DNA of 64,000 bases, taken from positions 17,740,203 through 17,804,202 of the forward strand of contig NC_083341.1 of the NCBI RefSeq assembly GCF_019175385.1, given 5' to 3'. The stretch's first letter is position 1; each line of letters starts with the position of its first letter. Below are positions 23,394 to 36,683 of this stretch, piece by piece. The position numbers and the translations under genes were made by a program. Below the pieces are notes generated by a model. That model searched no databases. It saw nothing but the letters and a program-made list of their open reading frames with translations, and had not been told where the DNA came from. The stretch comes from Lycium barbarum. Its lineage: Eukaryota; Streptophyta; Magnoliopsida; Solanales; Solanaceae.

Positions 23394-25723
23394 AATTTTT
23401 CTTACTCTTAATTTTTATTTTTATTTTAGACCCTTTATTCTATTTCTTGAATTTCTATTATTTAAATTTGTTAATAATAATTTTAACTTTTAAATGAAGT
23501 GAATTTTTTTTTTCTTTAATTCTCCTTTGCAAACATTCTCTAAATATGTTAGTTAGGTTTTCCCGGTAAGTGTTTTACCTATGATCCAAAACTGTTATGT
23601 ATTACTGTGATTCCAAATTTGTTCAAAGTATAGATAGAGAAGTGTTTTAAATTATTTTGTCATAAAACCTATGAATATTTTTAATAATTGTTAGTTTAGT
23701 AATATATGCAATAAGCAATTATTTAAATTTCCTATTTGAAAATTTTAATTTTTTGTAATTGGTTATTTTGTTGCTTGCCATTTTTTTTTTTTAATTATCA
23801 ATCTTTCATTTATTTTCAACTTTATCTGTTAAAATTTCAGTTACCTGAGTTTATTTGTAATATAACTTTTCTTGTGCCAGTTCAAAATACTTTCTCAATT
23901 CAAATTCAAATGAGTATTATCCAAATATATGTATACTTTAATAATAAAGTTTCCAAGTGTATTATTAACTTCAACGGGACAAAAAAGGGAGAAAGAAACT
24001 ACTACGGTTCAATAGAAGAGGAAATTAAGTGATTAGAGGTGCTACAAAATGCTTACTCACCGATGAGAAGACTGTCTTTTTTCCTAAAACTGCAGCTTCC
24101 TCGTTAATTTAGTCACATACTGCTCGTGAACCTTCAAAATTTAAGAGCTTAACTTGATTTAATTCACATTAAATACTGAAATTTGAACAAAAAAAAAAAA
24201 GCATAAGACCATCTAAACTTACTTTTCTTTGCAAAATAATTCATCCTTAATTCAGGATCTCTCCACTGCCCTGCTCCTGAAAATAATTTGATATCACTTT
24301 CAAGATAATGTTTCTATGTATATACTTGCAGTTAATTATATTTTTAAAGTGATTGTGTCTTGATAACAATAAACTTTAAATGTCGAACTATTCATATATA
24401 TTAATCACATTGTGTAAACACATAAACTTAACTGTGAAGAACAGTTATATGTAATGTCAAATCCAAAAACTTCGATATTGATTTGGATAAATATAATTTT
24501 AATAGAGTTATAAAAAAAAAAAAAAAAAGGAGGCAAAATCTGTGTTTTATTTGCTACAAAAAAGGGGACCAGAAAACGTGTTTTTAGTTGAAAAAAAGAA
24601 TTTGCTACATCGAGGAGCCAAAAAAACGTGTTTTTACTGATTTTAAAAAATATAAACCGTGCATGTGGTGGGGAAGTTGGGGTAAGGGACGTTAAATCAA
24701 TTGACCTTTCACAGAATGTTGATTCCATTCAGCAAAATAACTAACATCACAATATTTTTAAAAAAATTAATCTTCCAATTCAAATGGAAAAAAGTCGAAT
24801 TGATAAAGATTGTAATTCAAATCATTTAAAATTCAAAAGAAAATCTTCATCCTTTAAAAATACACTGAATACAAAATGTAAGAATAATAAATATAAATAT
24901 AGATATGGATTTCGATATGTGTATATTGAAACACCAAAACTGCAATTGTAGATAACTTTTCATACCGATCAGAATTTAGAGTAAAATCTTTTATTCCATT
25001 CAGAATATTCAACATCCCACGTAATATTAAAAGTTTTGACACTGCATTATCATCAAACAACGTATAACCAATTTGCATTTCCTTTCTCTCTCAAAAGATT
25101 TTTTCATCTTTAGGACTCAAATTCGAAAATTCTAATTAAGGGTGGAGGAATCCATCCCACCACAATCCTGATTCTCAGAAGAAGATTATACAGAGTTATT
25201 ATGACAATGCAACAATCAAAATTAATACTTACTAAAGAAAATAGGCAACAAAGTGCAAAAAAAGCTTATTTTAGAGAAAATGAATCTCTTTTTCTATATA
25301 ACCAAAGGCATTAACTCGGTAAAGGAAAAATCGAAAGCAATATAAAAAATAATGTATTTTTAAATACTACTTTCAAAAGCTAATTTACATGAAGACAAAG
25401 TTATAAGATGATAAACTAGACTAACAAACCTGGCACCGATAGTTGCCCAACAACATTGAATAATTTTACATCATTTTTTACTCGTACTCTTTATTAATTA
25501 AGGAATAATGAAGAACGAAAAAAATGGGCCTGAAAGCTGAAACTTTTACAATGAGGCTAAAATGCTGAGATGTTGTAACCACCTTGGCAGTTTTTATATA
25601 TATATATATATTTTTTGAATTTTCTGATTTTCTGATATTGGGAGTTTTAATTTTCAAGTTTAAAATAGGATATTTTCGCGTGATGACACTTGTCATCCTA
25701 ATATTGTGTTGCCTCTCCTGTTA

Positions 25724-25990
25724 TACTCTCTCCGTCTCGTATTACTTGTCCACTTTCCTTTTTGCATGTTCCTTAAGAAATAATAAATAAAAGGTGAATT
25801 TTACTATTTTATTCTTATATCTCTCCAATAAATTACACTCTAATCAATATTGATAATTTTCAAGAATACATAATATTAAGGGTAAGATGGGAAAAATTTC
25901 ATTAATTCTATCTTAGTTTTGTAAATGGACAAGTAATTTGAAACAAATATTATTAGAAATGTGGACAAGTAATATGGGACGGAGGAAGTA
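25724..25990. mobile_element. Stowaway-like MITE
   Basis: Left CTCTCTCCGTCTCGTATTAC and right TAATATGGGACGGAGGAAG ends are inverted complements; ACTTGTCCACTT is mirrored by GTGGACAAGTAAT. TA flanks both ends. Confidence 0.75.
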
Positions 25991-27099
25991 TATAGATAGA
26001 AGATGTTTGTATAAGATTAAATATTGTTTTATCCGATGTTTGATTTGTCTTTTGGATCATGTATAATTACTCTTCGTACAATTTAATACACAAATTGATT
26101 TATTATTTTGTACCAAGATCAATGTGGTATAACAATATCATGATTATTCATGGATAAAACATTTAAAATGCTGTTGGTCTTCCTAACTCTTTTCCAAACC
26201 CTGATATGGTTTTAAACCAAACACAAGTTTAAATTAACCACCATATATCTAATTATTTTACAATGAATCATATGCCCGATAGAAATTCATTATTAGTCTG
26301 GTTCTTTGCGTAACTTGTTTTTAAATCAAATGACCCTTGTTTGGTTGCATTACTAAGATGTTACAAAACATGCATAAACTCCATATTAATTAGTTATATA
26401 ATGTTTGGTTACTTTTTGAAACTTGCATAAAATTTAACATTATATAGCACATTGTTTCATTGACATTCTTATTGCCTGCACAACTAATATACGCACAGGT
26501 TATGTAGGAACCAATGTATTATTTTATACCGGATAAGAAGTGAAATAAAAATACGAGAATTAGTAATATATGAATTAAAACTAAAACAACTATAATGATC
26601 ATAATAGCCCTCATTATTAAACATTTTTTTGTAGAAGTAAACAAAACACATAGTTTAATCCCAATATTATAAGATACATTATCAATCCCTGCATTACAAT
26701 CCTGTATTACTGGTTCCTACATTACAATCCCTACATTATTAATCCCAACTTTACAATTCGGGCATTATTAACTTCTACATACCTTGTCTCTAGACCAAAC
26801 GAGACAACTTAATATAGTGTTGCAACCGATGCGTTATATTATTGCTGGATATTGTGCATTTCCACGGAGCAAACCAATTTGCATTGTATATGTTGGATGA
26901 AGAAATGAACCGAAAAAGAATCAACTACCTAACTCAAGTCTCTGAATTTATCAAGGGATCTTTACACAAATAATCGATCACCGTAAAATTAGCGCTTTAG
27001 GGCCAGCCCACCTAATAATAGGACATGACTTACTAGGTTGACTGGGTGGACATGCTATATCACAACTTTTGAAATTTACTTGGTAATTTGGAATACAAT

Positions 27100-28120
27100 A
27101 TTGAAGGAGAAAGTATATTTACAGAATTTAGTGCACCGGGCTACCCACACTCTGAAATATCAAGCCTTGTGGAATTATATTACGGAAACAAGAGATTTTG
27201 ACTTAATTTCTCACGACAAGCACCATACTTCTATCACCTTAATACCTCCTACTAGAGCAGATTACACAATAATACCCTTTATATTTGCAATTGTTAAGAA
27301 AATGAGTAATCGTTCCAGGAAATGAGTTGTTATTTCCTTTTATGGTCTTCGGCAATCTTCATCTTATGAGCTAGTTTTAGGGGTTGAGTTAGGCTCAAGG
27401 TCAATTTCCTTTTCATAGTATTAGAGCTAGACTCATTCATATTTTAGATTTACTCCGTGCTTGACCTCCGTATTACTCAAGTGTCAGCTTATTTTTTGTC
27501 ATGCAATCAAAACACTTAAGTACCGACAATTAAGTTCTTTAACGTTCTTTATTTGCAACAAAAATAATTTTGTGACTTAGAGTAATCAATTACTTTAATT
27601 GTGCCAAAAAAGTAATTTTGTCACTTTATTATTATAGTAGATTAATCATCTCCATCCCCTCTACATTTTTTCTGGTAAAATTTCTCAATGAGGCAACTAG
27701 TAACACAATATCTGATATATGTACTCTTTTTTCTTATTAGGATTTTTGTCAGACTCTTGAGTTTTTCCTCCTTGGATAGCGAGGCACGTTATTTATTAAT
27801 GGACCAAAAGGAAAAAAAATATGTATACATTGAATTGTGGATGTTCATTTAGTACTTGGGGCATTCTATTCTATGGAGCTCATAGGGAAAGCTTATTGAA
27901 AAAACTTCTCATATAGATAGGGGGTTAACCACACCCATGTTGTACAACAATCAAAAGCAATAAAATATCTCTTTTACTCTAAACCATTTTCTCTTACAGA
28001 AAAGAGTATATTTACACAACTATACACTCTGATATATCAAACCTTGTGGAACTCTCAAAGGAACAAGAGAAATTCTGATTAGTTTCGCGGCAATCACCAT
28101 ACTTCTATTGCCTTAATAAC
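27100..28120. repeat. Two related blocks about 900 bp apart, with LTR/PBS-like sequence between
   Basis: A stretch at about 27110-27270 (TATCAAGCCTTGTGGAA, CACCATACTTCTATCACC, TACTAGAGCAGATTA) recurs at about 28005-28137 with changes (TATCAAACCTTGTGGAA, CACCATACTTCTATTGCC, TGCTAGAGCAGATTA). At 27415-27430 ATAGTATTAGAGCTAGAC resembles a degraded tRNA-Met primer site, following a GGTCAATTTCCTTTTCA end. A decayed small LTR retroelement is the simplest reading. Confidence 0.45.
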
Positions 28121-28387
28121 TATGCTAGAGCAGATTAACCTTCGCAATATCAGAGCTCCCAACCTAGACTGGACCATGCAATATCAGCTCTGTTTACATC
28201 AAGGGATCATTAAATATACCAAGATCCCACGAAGAGCTGGCTCGCATACTGTACTGTGGTGTATACAAGAAGGAAAAACTTTGGTGGCACAGCTTTCCAC
28301 CATGCTTGAGCAACAAATTTCCTAGAAGCTATATTTGTGTAAGTTTCCAGCTTCAAAAGAATTGTTAACAACTTTAGCCAGCTATAA

Positions 28388-31300
28388 TTACACATCTCCA
28401 GCGTCTGAACTGCTACAATCTTGGTTTTGAAGGGCACTACCTCCAAAATCTCCATCCAAGCTCATTTGTTGAACTTCTTGTGGAGAAAGAATCTTGATGC
28501 AGCGGACACAGCTCACAAATTCCCTGCAAGACATCATATGACAGTATAGCAGATGTAAGTCAAGAGTACAGATACTTCTTGTATAGAGAATGCAAATACA
28601 GAAATTTTGACAGAAGCATATATAGTTCATGGACTTACTCCCAAGGGTCATCCCCAACCAGGAGAACATCTTTCTCGTGATCAACATACACAAGCTTCCA
28701 TCCTATTCTTTGTCTGTCCTCCAGTTGTCCCTCTATACCAAACCTACGAGCCAAATCCAGTTTAAGTTCCTCATAGCCTGAGTAGCGTGCGATATCAATT
28801 GATCTTCCCACCGCACCACGCTTGTACACCTTTGAGAAAAAAGATGCAAAAAAGTTGTAACTCTATAAGAAAAAACGAGAGACAATTAAACCACTTTATG
28901 AGGCTACCAACCTTGGTATATGTTCGCAAACGAGGCAGTTGAGGCGGTGGCTCCCAGCCACCTCTATCCATGAAGTTACCATCATTGATAGTAGAATCAA
29001 TTGAATTAAAGGTCATATACTCATTAGCCATTGAGGCCAAGAGTTCAGGCTGTGCTTCCTTAGGGTTCTCATAGCTGGAGAGCATGCCTCCTCCTGATGA
29101 GAGATTTTCTGAGAAATCCTTCCTCGATCCCACTGAGCTCTTTGTGATCAAAGGATTAGCAGGCATCATAGGAAGTCCTAACTGATTTTCCATATTTGCT
29201 CCAAAAGCTACATTGTTTCTCGGGTCACCCTGAACTTCTCCATCTGGACTATCTCTGAATATCAATGGCTGAGAACTACAAGATAATGGGTCTGTATTCT
29301 GCTGCAACTGAGCATCATTTTGGGAAAGGCAAGCCGAAGTTGCTGAAGATGAACTATCCAAATAATCAAATTGGAGTCCTGAAGTGTTAAGAGTTTGAGG
29401 TGCCAAAAATCCATGGTTCTGGTTCTTGGAGACATTTACTGAAGGTTTAACATCAGATTTTTGCTGCAACTCTTTAACCAGGATGTTATTAGCAGACATA
29501 GCTTCTAACCCGCTTGAATTTAAAAGGGGCCCAGAACAGTGGGTTGTTTCATCTCGTGCACCTGTGCTTCCATGGATTCGACCATTCATATTTGGCTGAA
29601 CTACATTTTGACAGTTGTTAGTGGATACCGAGGTGCACCATGATGGGACATCATCAATTACCACAGACTGCCCTCCGCCTGCAGTTCCTGTTAAACTACT
29701 TCCATTTGTGGAAAGCTGATAAGTTGTTCGGGGTTGAGAGTAGCTAACTGATCCAGATAGGTCTGATAGGTTTCCAGATTGCTGCTGCTGCTGCTGCTGT
29801 TGCTGAAGTTTCGGTTGCTGAGTTGGCTGGGCAAACCGAAGATTAGACTGGCTATTTATTCTTGTCATTTGCTGCGGAACAACTTGCGAGTGAGGAAGTG
29901 AAGTGGACATGGTTTGAGACGCATCCAACATTTGGCTCGTCGCAAGTGACCTGGAAAAGTTCTGTGATACATCCAAGAGCTGCTTCTGCTGATCCTGGAT
30001 TGGCCCAAGTTGCGAAGGTTGTTGCAATGAAGCTTGTTGTGCTAGAAGTGATTTTTGTTGATGCAGTTTCTGTAGAAGCTGAAACTGTGCTGGGTTATTA
30101 TCAGAGAAATGCTGCTGTTGGTTAACTTGATCGGAGGGCTGGGATGGCACGAAACTTTGCTGCTGAGTTTGACTCGGAATCTGTTGTTGTTGGTTTCTCT
30201 GCAGCTGGTTTTGAATTGATTGCTGCGGAGGAAGAACATTCTGAGATTGCACAAGATTCTGAGCTTGCAGATGTTGTGTATGAACTTGAGTGGTAGGCAG
30301 TGATTGATTAGTTGGATTTTGTCTCGGTTGCTGACTGACATCAGATAACTGTTGTTGCGATTGCATAATGGAGTCTAATGGGTTCAGTGTTGCTGCTTGT
30401 AACTTCTGGAGCTGGTCGAGCTGTTGGCCCTGTTGGTTTGGTCTATGGGTATTAAACTGCAAGTTGTGCTGCTGCTGCTGAAACTGTGGTGCTGCCAAAC
30501 CTAGCTGGCGTGATAGGTCTGCTCCAGCAAGGTTTTGTAGAGCAGAACCGGATAGGGAATTCAAATAGTTGGGGAGCATCGGGTTAGCCAGAGAAGGGTT
30601 TTTTTGCATGTTCATCCACTGGACTAAGCTAAGACCGGGCAGACCTTGAGGATCCGTCATGCCAAAATCATCACCAAGCCATGGCATCGTCCTCTTGAAC
30701 ATGCCATCAAGGTCAGAATAATCACTATCTGCAAGAAGTAGTAATTTTCTACTGAGTGAGTTTAGAAGTTAGCACTTTACAGATGCCAATGATTGTTGAG
30801 TTGAAAGCATCCAAAGCATATGTATCTTTCATATTACAAGTCATTACGTCAACATTGGCTTATCAGAAACTTCACTATTCAAATACCACAACAAAGGTAA
30901 CTTGGAGTTCAAAGACAGGCTATGAAAGGATAAATCTCGTTTACATTTACCTATAGTTTTCTTTTCAGTATAGATTATTCTTTTTTCCTTTTGTTACTTA
31001 AAAAGGTTCTCCATTCCTTTAAATTTTAAATCTTATTCTCTACCAATATCATCTACTCACTCTTTGGTAGGTCTTGTAAGTGGTGACAACACTCTGATGA
31101 AACTTTCTCAGGGGGAAACCTTCATAAAAAGACAAGTCCGCATATGCCAGGAAACAAGAGGCAAAGTCTAACTGCTCCATATCGACTTTATTTAAAATGG
31201 AATTCTGACAAAAAAGAATAAATTGTGCAACTACCTGGCATTCCAGGTTGCCTTGGACGCTTGGAGTTGAAGAATGGACTGGAACAGATCAAAAAGGGTG

Positions 31301-34300
31301 CTGTTATCGGTTCAATCTCCCAAATAGAGACTCGGTTGATCCTCTCCCCAGCAGTTGATTCATCCCAACCAACCTAATCAAGATTGTGAACGCGTCAGTT
31401 GAATAAATTCCAGAAGCAAAGAGAAAATTAGAGAGCGGCCACTCCACTTTTTCAACCTGCAAATTCCGCCACTGAGAGTTCTTCCACCTCACTGGATCTA
31501 GATCACTAATGCCAGTAATTGTTCCCATATACCTTCTAGTTCCCGATTCTTCTGTCTCAAACATCATTCGAAACCGCATGCCAAGAGATACTTGACTGCT
31601 ATAAGTTGCTTTGTAGTACTTTGCTAAAGGAATTACGAATTCAGAAGGACCAGCCCTGTTCATAATAGGCAGAAATTATCAATATCATTAAGGACGGAAA
31701 GATTCGTATCTCTTTAGGTCATTGATGCATAAACCTAAACAAAAAATAAGTCCACTGACCTTGGGTTATAAAACACGGTGAAAGGACTGTTGTTTGCAGC
31801 TGCATGTGCTGCTGCTGCTAGGATACCGATATGCATGCTATCACTTGACAACACTGATGACGATAAGTTGGTAGGCTGCCTGTTTGCCTTTCTAATTCCT
31901 AGTTGAAACTGGTGCTTCTCATCCCTATTGACAAAGATTAAAGAGTGTCAAGTAAGATTGAAAAGAAAAGACCGACCAAAGAAGAGAATCGAACAAAAGA
32001 GTAAGTTTTTCTGAAGCCTAAACACTCTTTATGTTTCACCACGGAATGTACTTAGTTTTCCGTTAGTCTATGGATTATAATTTGGACTACCATTGCAATT
32101 GTCATACCTAATAAACAAGACCGAGTCACCTGCAAAAAGCCTTTTTCCACTCACGACTAGGCTCCACCCTGTTGTTAGCAAGTGTCGTTTGGGTTGCCCT
32201 GAATGATGAGAGATAGGTGAGGAACCGGAAACATGCATGATTCTCATTCAGTTGTGCTCGAGCTCCTGAACCTACATATAACTGTCAAATAAACCCACCT
32301 CGATAAACATGTCGAAAGGTCCATATGTTATCATGCAAGTCTCTAGCCACAAGTTCTTGAGCAGGTGGTTGCAGCGTGTAATCCTGATTAAAAACAAGCA
32401 GTGTGTCACACATAAGTTATAGAAACAACAACTAGAAACACTAAATGGAAAATTTTACAAGACACTTACCAGAGGAGGGAATATTTTCTCAGCTGCACGC
32501 CGAGGCACAGAGAAACCTCCATGAGTGCTTGTATCACTAGCCGTCAAGGTTTTGCAAAAAAATTCTGGCTGTGGTTTATTTGCTTTCATAGACAAATCTG
32601 ACCTCAATAATGCCTCCTTGTCAAACTGCATGCAAAAAGGTTCACGCTGAATGAGTTATAGATTCAATTAGAACAGGTTATACCTGACAGAGAGTCACAC
32701 TCATCCCCCGAAAAAGGAGAGAAGAAACACCAAAATGAAATCAAGAAGAGAAAAGGACTATTGAAGATATAAAGAGCCATACCGAAGGAACTGGTTGTAG
32801 TGTCATTTGGGCATATACTTCATCTGTTTCAGGATCAGCCTAAATAACAAAAAAGACAATCATTTTCGTAAAACAGCATGTACATAAACGTGGAGCAGAT
32901 TTTATTAAGGTAAGTCAGTTCTGAGCTTCACATACATGGAGGGTGACATTGTGCAGAAGACAAATTAACTTTGACGGAAGGTTTGGATAGTTTGGAATTT
33001 GGGCTTCCACATCTTTCTTGATAGACGCTGCAACCTGAAAAAATACATGCATTAGTAAAAAATGAATAATCAGGAGAGTTAGCTTTTATGGGTTGAGAAC
33101 GAATCTTTATAGTGATAAGCGTATAACCAATGTTGCACTAGCTAACTACGTGGACAAAACAGATTAGGCTATATCCTGCAGCAAGCCAGCAATATAACAT
33201 AATAAGGTGAATTATTAAGCAGGTGCATCATACTGGTTCATGTTAGCAAACAGCCACAAAAAGTTGTATATACAACAACTAGACACAACCTGTAAACAAG
33301 AAGGTAAAAAAAGCTAAATGAAAGACCTGTTCACTGTGGCCTTGAGGGAAGTAGACAACGTGGGTCCCAGCGACCGGCAAGTTCACCAGAGGCCCAGCGC
33401 AAGCTTGCCATAGATCTGGATTTATGCTCTTCTTCTCTGCTAACAGAAACCCCCCACCAGTCAATTCACAGCAGTTCATTAGTTATAATATAGCCTTTGT
33501 TTTCAAGAAAATCAAGGATTTATATTATATACGCCGACAATATAAATTTACTTCAACTCAATATAGTTTAACATGTTGTAGCTGGTATTGGTAATTTACC
33601 AATTCACACTTACAAAAAGTGTAATTAATTTTTACTTAATCTGATAGTGTAAAAGATCTTGTCAGTATATGCAACATGAACAGAAGAAAAAGGGTTGAAA
33701 AAAGAGATCCTTTTTCTCATTCTTGCTAGATTGAAAAGCAGTGAAAAGGCCAATTTTTTCTCTCCTCTCTTAGTATCATATTTTCCTGGAAAATCCACTT
33801 AGGAGAACTCTCCAATTGCTAGTACCTCAACCTCACGTGTAAACATTTTCGCATGGAGGGACAATTAGTGAAGTGTATAACTTAATTATCATTGGAGGAA
33901 AAAAGATAGCAGAAATGACAATAAAACAGAAAAGCAAATCATATTTTCCTGGAAAAAAATCTATTAGAATGTAAGGATAAAATCCTTAAAAAGAATAAAA
34001 AAACAAGAACCAAAAAAAAGGCTTGTCTTGCTGGCAAATACAACTTGAACCTGAAAAATCACAACAAATCCCCCACCGCACATCACAAAACAACGAAAAA
34101 AGAGAGCTTTCCTATTCTCGCTAGATTGAAAAGCTGTAAGTAAGGCCAATTTTTTTTTCTCTCCTTTTTTAGTATAACATTTTCATGGAAAATCCAATAA
34201 AAAAAGAAATCTCTAAATGGACTAGTACCTCAACCCCACGTGTAAAACATTTTCTCATAGCTTTCTTGTCATTGGAGTAAAAAAGATAGGAGAAGTGAGA

Positions 34301-34775
34301 ATAAAACAGAAAGGCAAATCATATTTTCCCGGAAAAAATCTATTAGAATGAAAGAATTGAAAATCCTTAAATGAATACTAAAAATCAAGTGTTAGAAAAA
34401 TAGGCAAATATAATCGAAGAAGAAAGGCTTTCATGCGATACCATCCTTAAAGAGATATTGCTCGTAGACCTTCAGGATTCAATGAAGTCCTAATATACTG
34501 TAAATTTTTCTTATGCTACTTCAGGAGTATTATTATATTTATAAAAATTGAGTGATGACTTTTCACAATGGTCATATTTTTTCACAAACAGTTGCTTCTG
34601 TTCCATTAAGACCTCCTAATATTATGAACTAATTCAAACACCAAGAACCAAAAAAAAAAAAAAACTCATCTTAGTGATTCAGCTTTTTCCTATGCATATA
34701 AGAAATAGAAAATTGACCTTCAGTGGGATTAGCATTGCCACCACCAACCTGAGCACCATTTCCAGGCATCTTCAT
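28388..34775 (-). CDS. ARF19: Auxin response factor, ARF7/ARF19 clade activator
   Basis: Thirteen coding exons, all in phase: 34775-34718, 33436-33327, 33034-32936, 32839-32783, 32625-32470, 32383-32299, 32198-32108, 31924-31760, 31655-31457, 31373-31235, 30728-28912, 28829-28639, 28523-28388 (3303 nt, 1100 aa, close to the family's length). The start is the first ATG, giving [13 protein letters not shown]. The B3 DNA-binding domain spans about 130-234 ([37 protein letters not shown]). The ARF dimerisation-flanking domain runs to about 340 ([19 protein letters not shown]). Residues 390-985 are rich in Gln, Ser and Leu, the mark of activating ARFs. The C-terminal PB1 domain (about 986-1085) has the invariant Lys in KVYKRG and the acidic GDDPWEEF face, used for pairing with Aux/IAA proteins. 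In Arabidopsis this clade activates auxin genes in lateral root formation and tropism; that role is inferred here. ARF7 versus ARF19 cannot be settled without a tree. Confidence 0.96.
29776..29806 (-). repeat. CAG/CTG trinucleotide tract encoding poly-Gln in ARF19
   Basis: A run of GCTGCTGCTG on the + strand encodes nine consecutive Gln in the activating middle region. One CAA interrupts the CAG run. Such tracts can vary in length between accessions. Confidence 0.9.
33834..33839. promoter_or_regulatory. G-box CACGTG, copy 1, ARF19 intron 1
   Basis: CACGTG palindrome retained in both copies of the intron duplication. G-boxes are bound by plant bHLH and bZIP factors; use here is inferred only from conservation between the two copies. 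Confidence 0.3.
34237..34242. promoter_or_regulatory. G-box CACGTG, copy 2, ARF19 intron 1
   Basis: Second copy, with the same flanks (ACCTCAACC before, TGTAAA after). Confidence 0.3.
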
Positions 34776-35247
34776 TTTCTCTTATTCAAGCTAGGACAAA
34801 TTTAAACTCAATAATGGATCAAACAGAAACTTTACATCCTTGAACTCAGAAATGAAGTAAACAAGTTTCTTGATATTCCGGTAACCGGAAGAGTATTATT
34901 CAGGCGAAAAAAGTCACCGGAAAATGTGGAAGAAAGAAAAAAAAAAAAAAAAAGTTGTGTGGGGGACAAAGAAGCTTTGGAAAAAGGAAAGTATGTTGAG
35001 TATTACAGAGACACAAATGCTGCAATTTTACTTTTATATTGCCTCCTTTTTTACACTACATCTACTAGACACAATGTCTTCTTTCTTGAAAAACTCTATA
35101 TTATTATGCTGCTACTTTCTTTTCTTTTCCTCTTTCACCTAACAAACCCTTTTGGAATTCTCTCTCTATGTCTGTATATTATGTATATATATATATATAT
35201 ATATATTTGTTTACTCTTTTTGTCATAGAAAGCAAGCCTTTTTTCTA
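34776..35247 (-). promoter_or_regulatory. ARF19 leader and proximal promoter region
   Basis: Holds the presumed 5' UTR with CT/GA-rich stretches, a poly-A run at about 34936-34954, and (TA)n at 35186-35208. No transcription start can be fixed. The short frames here are low-complexity artefacts. Confidence 0.4.
35008..35013 (-). promoter_or_regulatory. Auxin response element TGTCTC upstream of ARF19
   Basis: TGTCTC on the coding strand, about 235 bases before the ATG. This is the canonical ARF-binding hexamer and could allow feedback on the gene. A six-base match is expected by chance in a few kb, so weight is low. A (TA)n tract at 35186-35208 lies further upstream. Confidence 0.3.
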
Positions 35248-36045
35248 CTTTCTTTCATGTCTTTGTTTATATATTTCTTTTACTACTGTACTCATCCATT
35301 ATGTACTTTTCAGTTTAATTTTCTTATTTTTTTTTAATATGTACCAATTTTTATTTTTTTATGGTTAGTAAATTGATAATTCAAAAACACTCTACCTGTT
35401 AATTTTATTACTATAAGATTTAAGAATATTTTAGTACATTATATACATTTTTCATTTAGAGCTATGAGATTAAGCAATACTTTATGTTTAAACTCCATAT
35501 CTAGTTAAACTACGAGCCTGTTTGAATTTGCTTATTTTAAGTATTTTTAAGTTAAAATAGCTTTTAAATATTTTTGTAATATTTGAAATATTTTTAAACA
35601 CTTGTTTTTAAGACAAATAATAAAAATGAACTAAAAATTATAAGCTAGGATTTAGCTTATAAATTTTGTGATGGAAAGCTGAGCTTTTCTTTAACTTGCT
35701 TTCTTTCCATGTCTTTTGTTTATGTATTTCTTGTACTACTGTACTCATCAATTATATACTTTCCGTTTAAGTGTCTTATTTTTTTTTTTAATATGTACCA
35801 ATTTTTTTTTTTTACGGTTAGTAAGTTGATAATTCAAACACCTTACCTGTTAATTTTATTACTATAAGATTCAAGAATATTTTAATACATTATATATATT
35901 TTTAATTTAGAATCATGAGATTAAACAATATTACTTTATGTTTAAACTTCATATTTAGTTAAACTACGAGCCTGTTTGTATTTGCTTATTTTAAGTATTT
36001 TTAAGTTAAAATAGCTTTTAAATATTTTTGTAATATTTGATATAA
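35248..36045. repeat. Two-copy segmental duplication upstream of ARF19, period about 450 bp
   Basis: About 345 bp at 35248-35592 recurs at 35698-36044. Shared landmarks: TACTACTGTACTCATC, TAATATGTACCAATTTTT, CTGTTAATTTTATTACTATA, TTTAGTTAAACTACGAGCCTG-like and TTGCTTATTTTAAGTATTTT. A third partial copy begins at about 36181 (TTTCTTGTACTACTGTGCTC). Confidence 0.85.
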
Positions 36046-36497
36046 TCATAATCAAATCAAATATTATAGATTTTTAAAATTTAAAATCAAATCAAATCAA
36101 ACCAAATGATAATTTTTTGATTCAATTTGGTTAAATTTTCGATTTTATTTCGATTTTAACCAAAACGGTTAACAGCCTAATTTCTTGTACTACTGTGCTC
36201 ATCAATTATATGTGTATGTGTTTTTTATTGTCTCTTTCTCTCTGACCGCTTTATCTCTATCTCATGTTTATTAAGGCGGCTCCACACAGAGTTTGACCAT
36301 TGAGGTGAAAGAATGGCCAACTTGTACAGTTGTACTTTATTACTGTTTCTTTTTTTCTTTTTTTTTTAATCCTTTTGTAGGAGGTGAATTAAGGATTAAA
36401 TTTAATAGACTTCAACTTTAATATAGAACTTATTATATTGTTAAAATTATGAGTTTAAATTTAATATTTTTTAATATTTTACTCCTTATTACGATAA

Positions 36498-36605
36498 CAT
36501 AGTCAGTGTAATCCCGCAAATGTGATCTGGAAGGACAGAATGTACACAGATTTTACCCGCCTTTGCGCGATAGAGAGGTTGTTTCCGACTCTCGACTCAT
36601 AAGAA
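36498..36605 (-). mobile_element. SINE, TS-like, reverse, degraded
   Basis: CATAGTCAGTGTAATCCCGC, GTACACAGATTTTACCCGCC and GATAGAGAGGTTGTTTCCGA follow the TS-like pattern in reverse. Confidence 0.65.
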
Positions 36606-36683
36606 AAGAAAAAGAAAAACATTTAAGGCATGGTATCAAAAAACTATGTGATCACTAACTAATACTATTATTATTAATATTTT

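Larger units (their letters stand above)
22341..27099. other. AT-rich intergenic DNA with scattered MITEs
   Basis: No gene seen. Recognisable repeats are two Stowaway-like elements (see 23178-23393 and 25724-25990), a degraded PIF/Tourist-like block at about 26335-26812 with 'GCATAACTAATA' style motifs and end-like GACCAAACGAGACAAC, and short (TA)n tracts. Confidence 0.5.
33700..34351 (-). repeat. Duplicated block in ARF19 intron 1, each copy with a G-box
   Basis: The block at about 33700-33973 is repeated at about 34094-34351. Shared landmarks in order are CTAGATTGAAAAGC, AAGGCCAATTTTTT, CTAGTACCTCAACC followed by CACGTGTAAA, ACAGAAA.GCAAATCATATTTTC and AAATCTATTAGAATG. Intron 1 is 1281 bp (33437-34717), so roughly half of it is this duplication. 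Confidence 0.8.

Noticed and set aside
24405..24728. 107-codon open frame on the - strand
   Set aside because: Low-complexity Phe/Lys-rich translation of AT-rich DNA with a poly-A tract; no motif or conserved context.
27038..27325. 95-codon open frame on the + strand
   Set aside because: It is part of a two-copy repeat whose second copy at about 28005 does not keep the frame.
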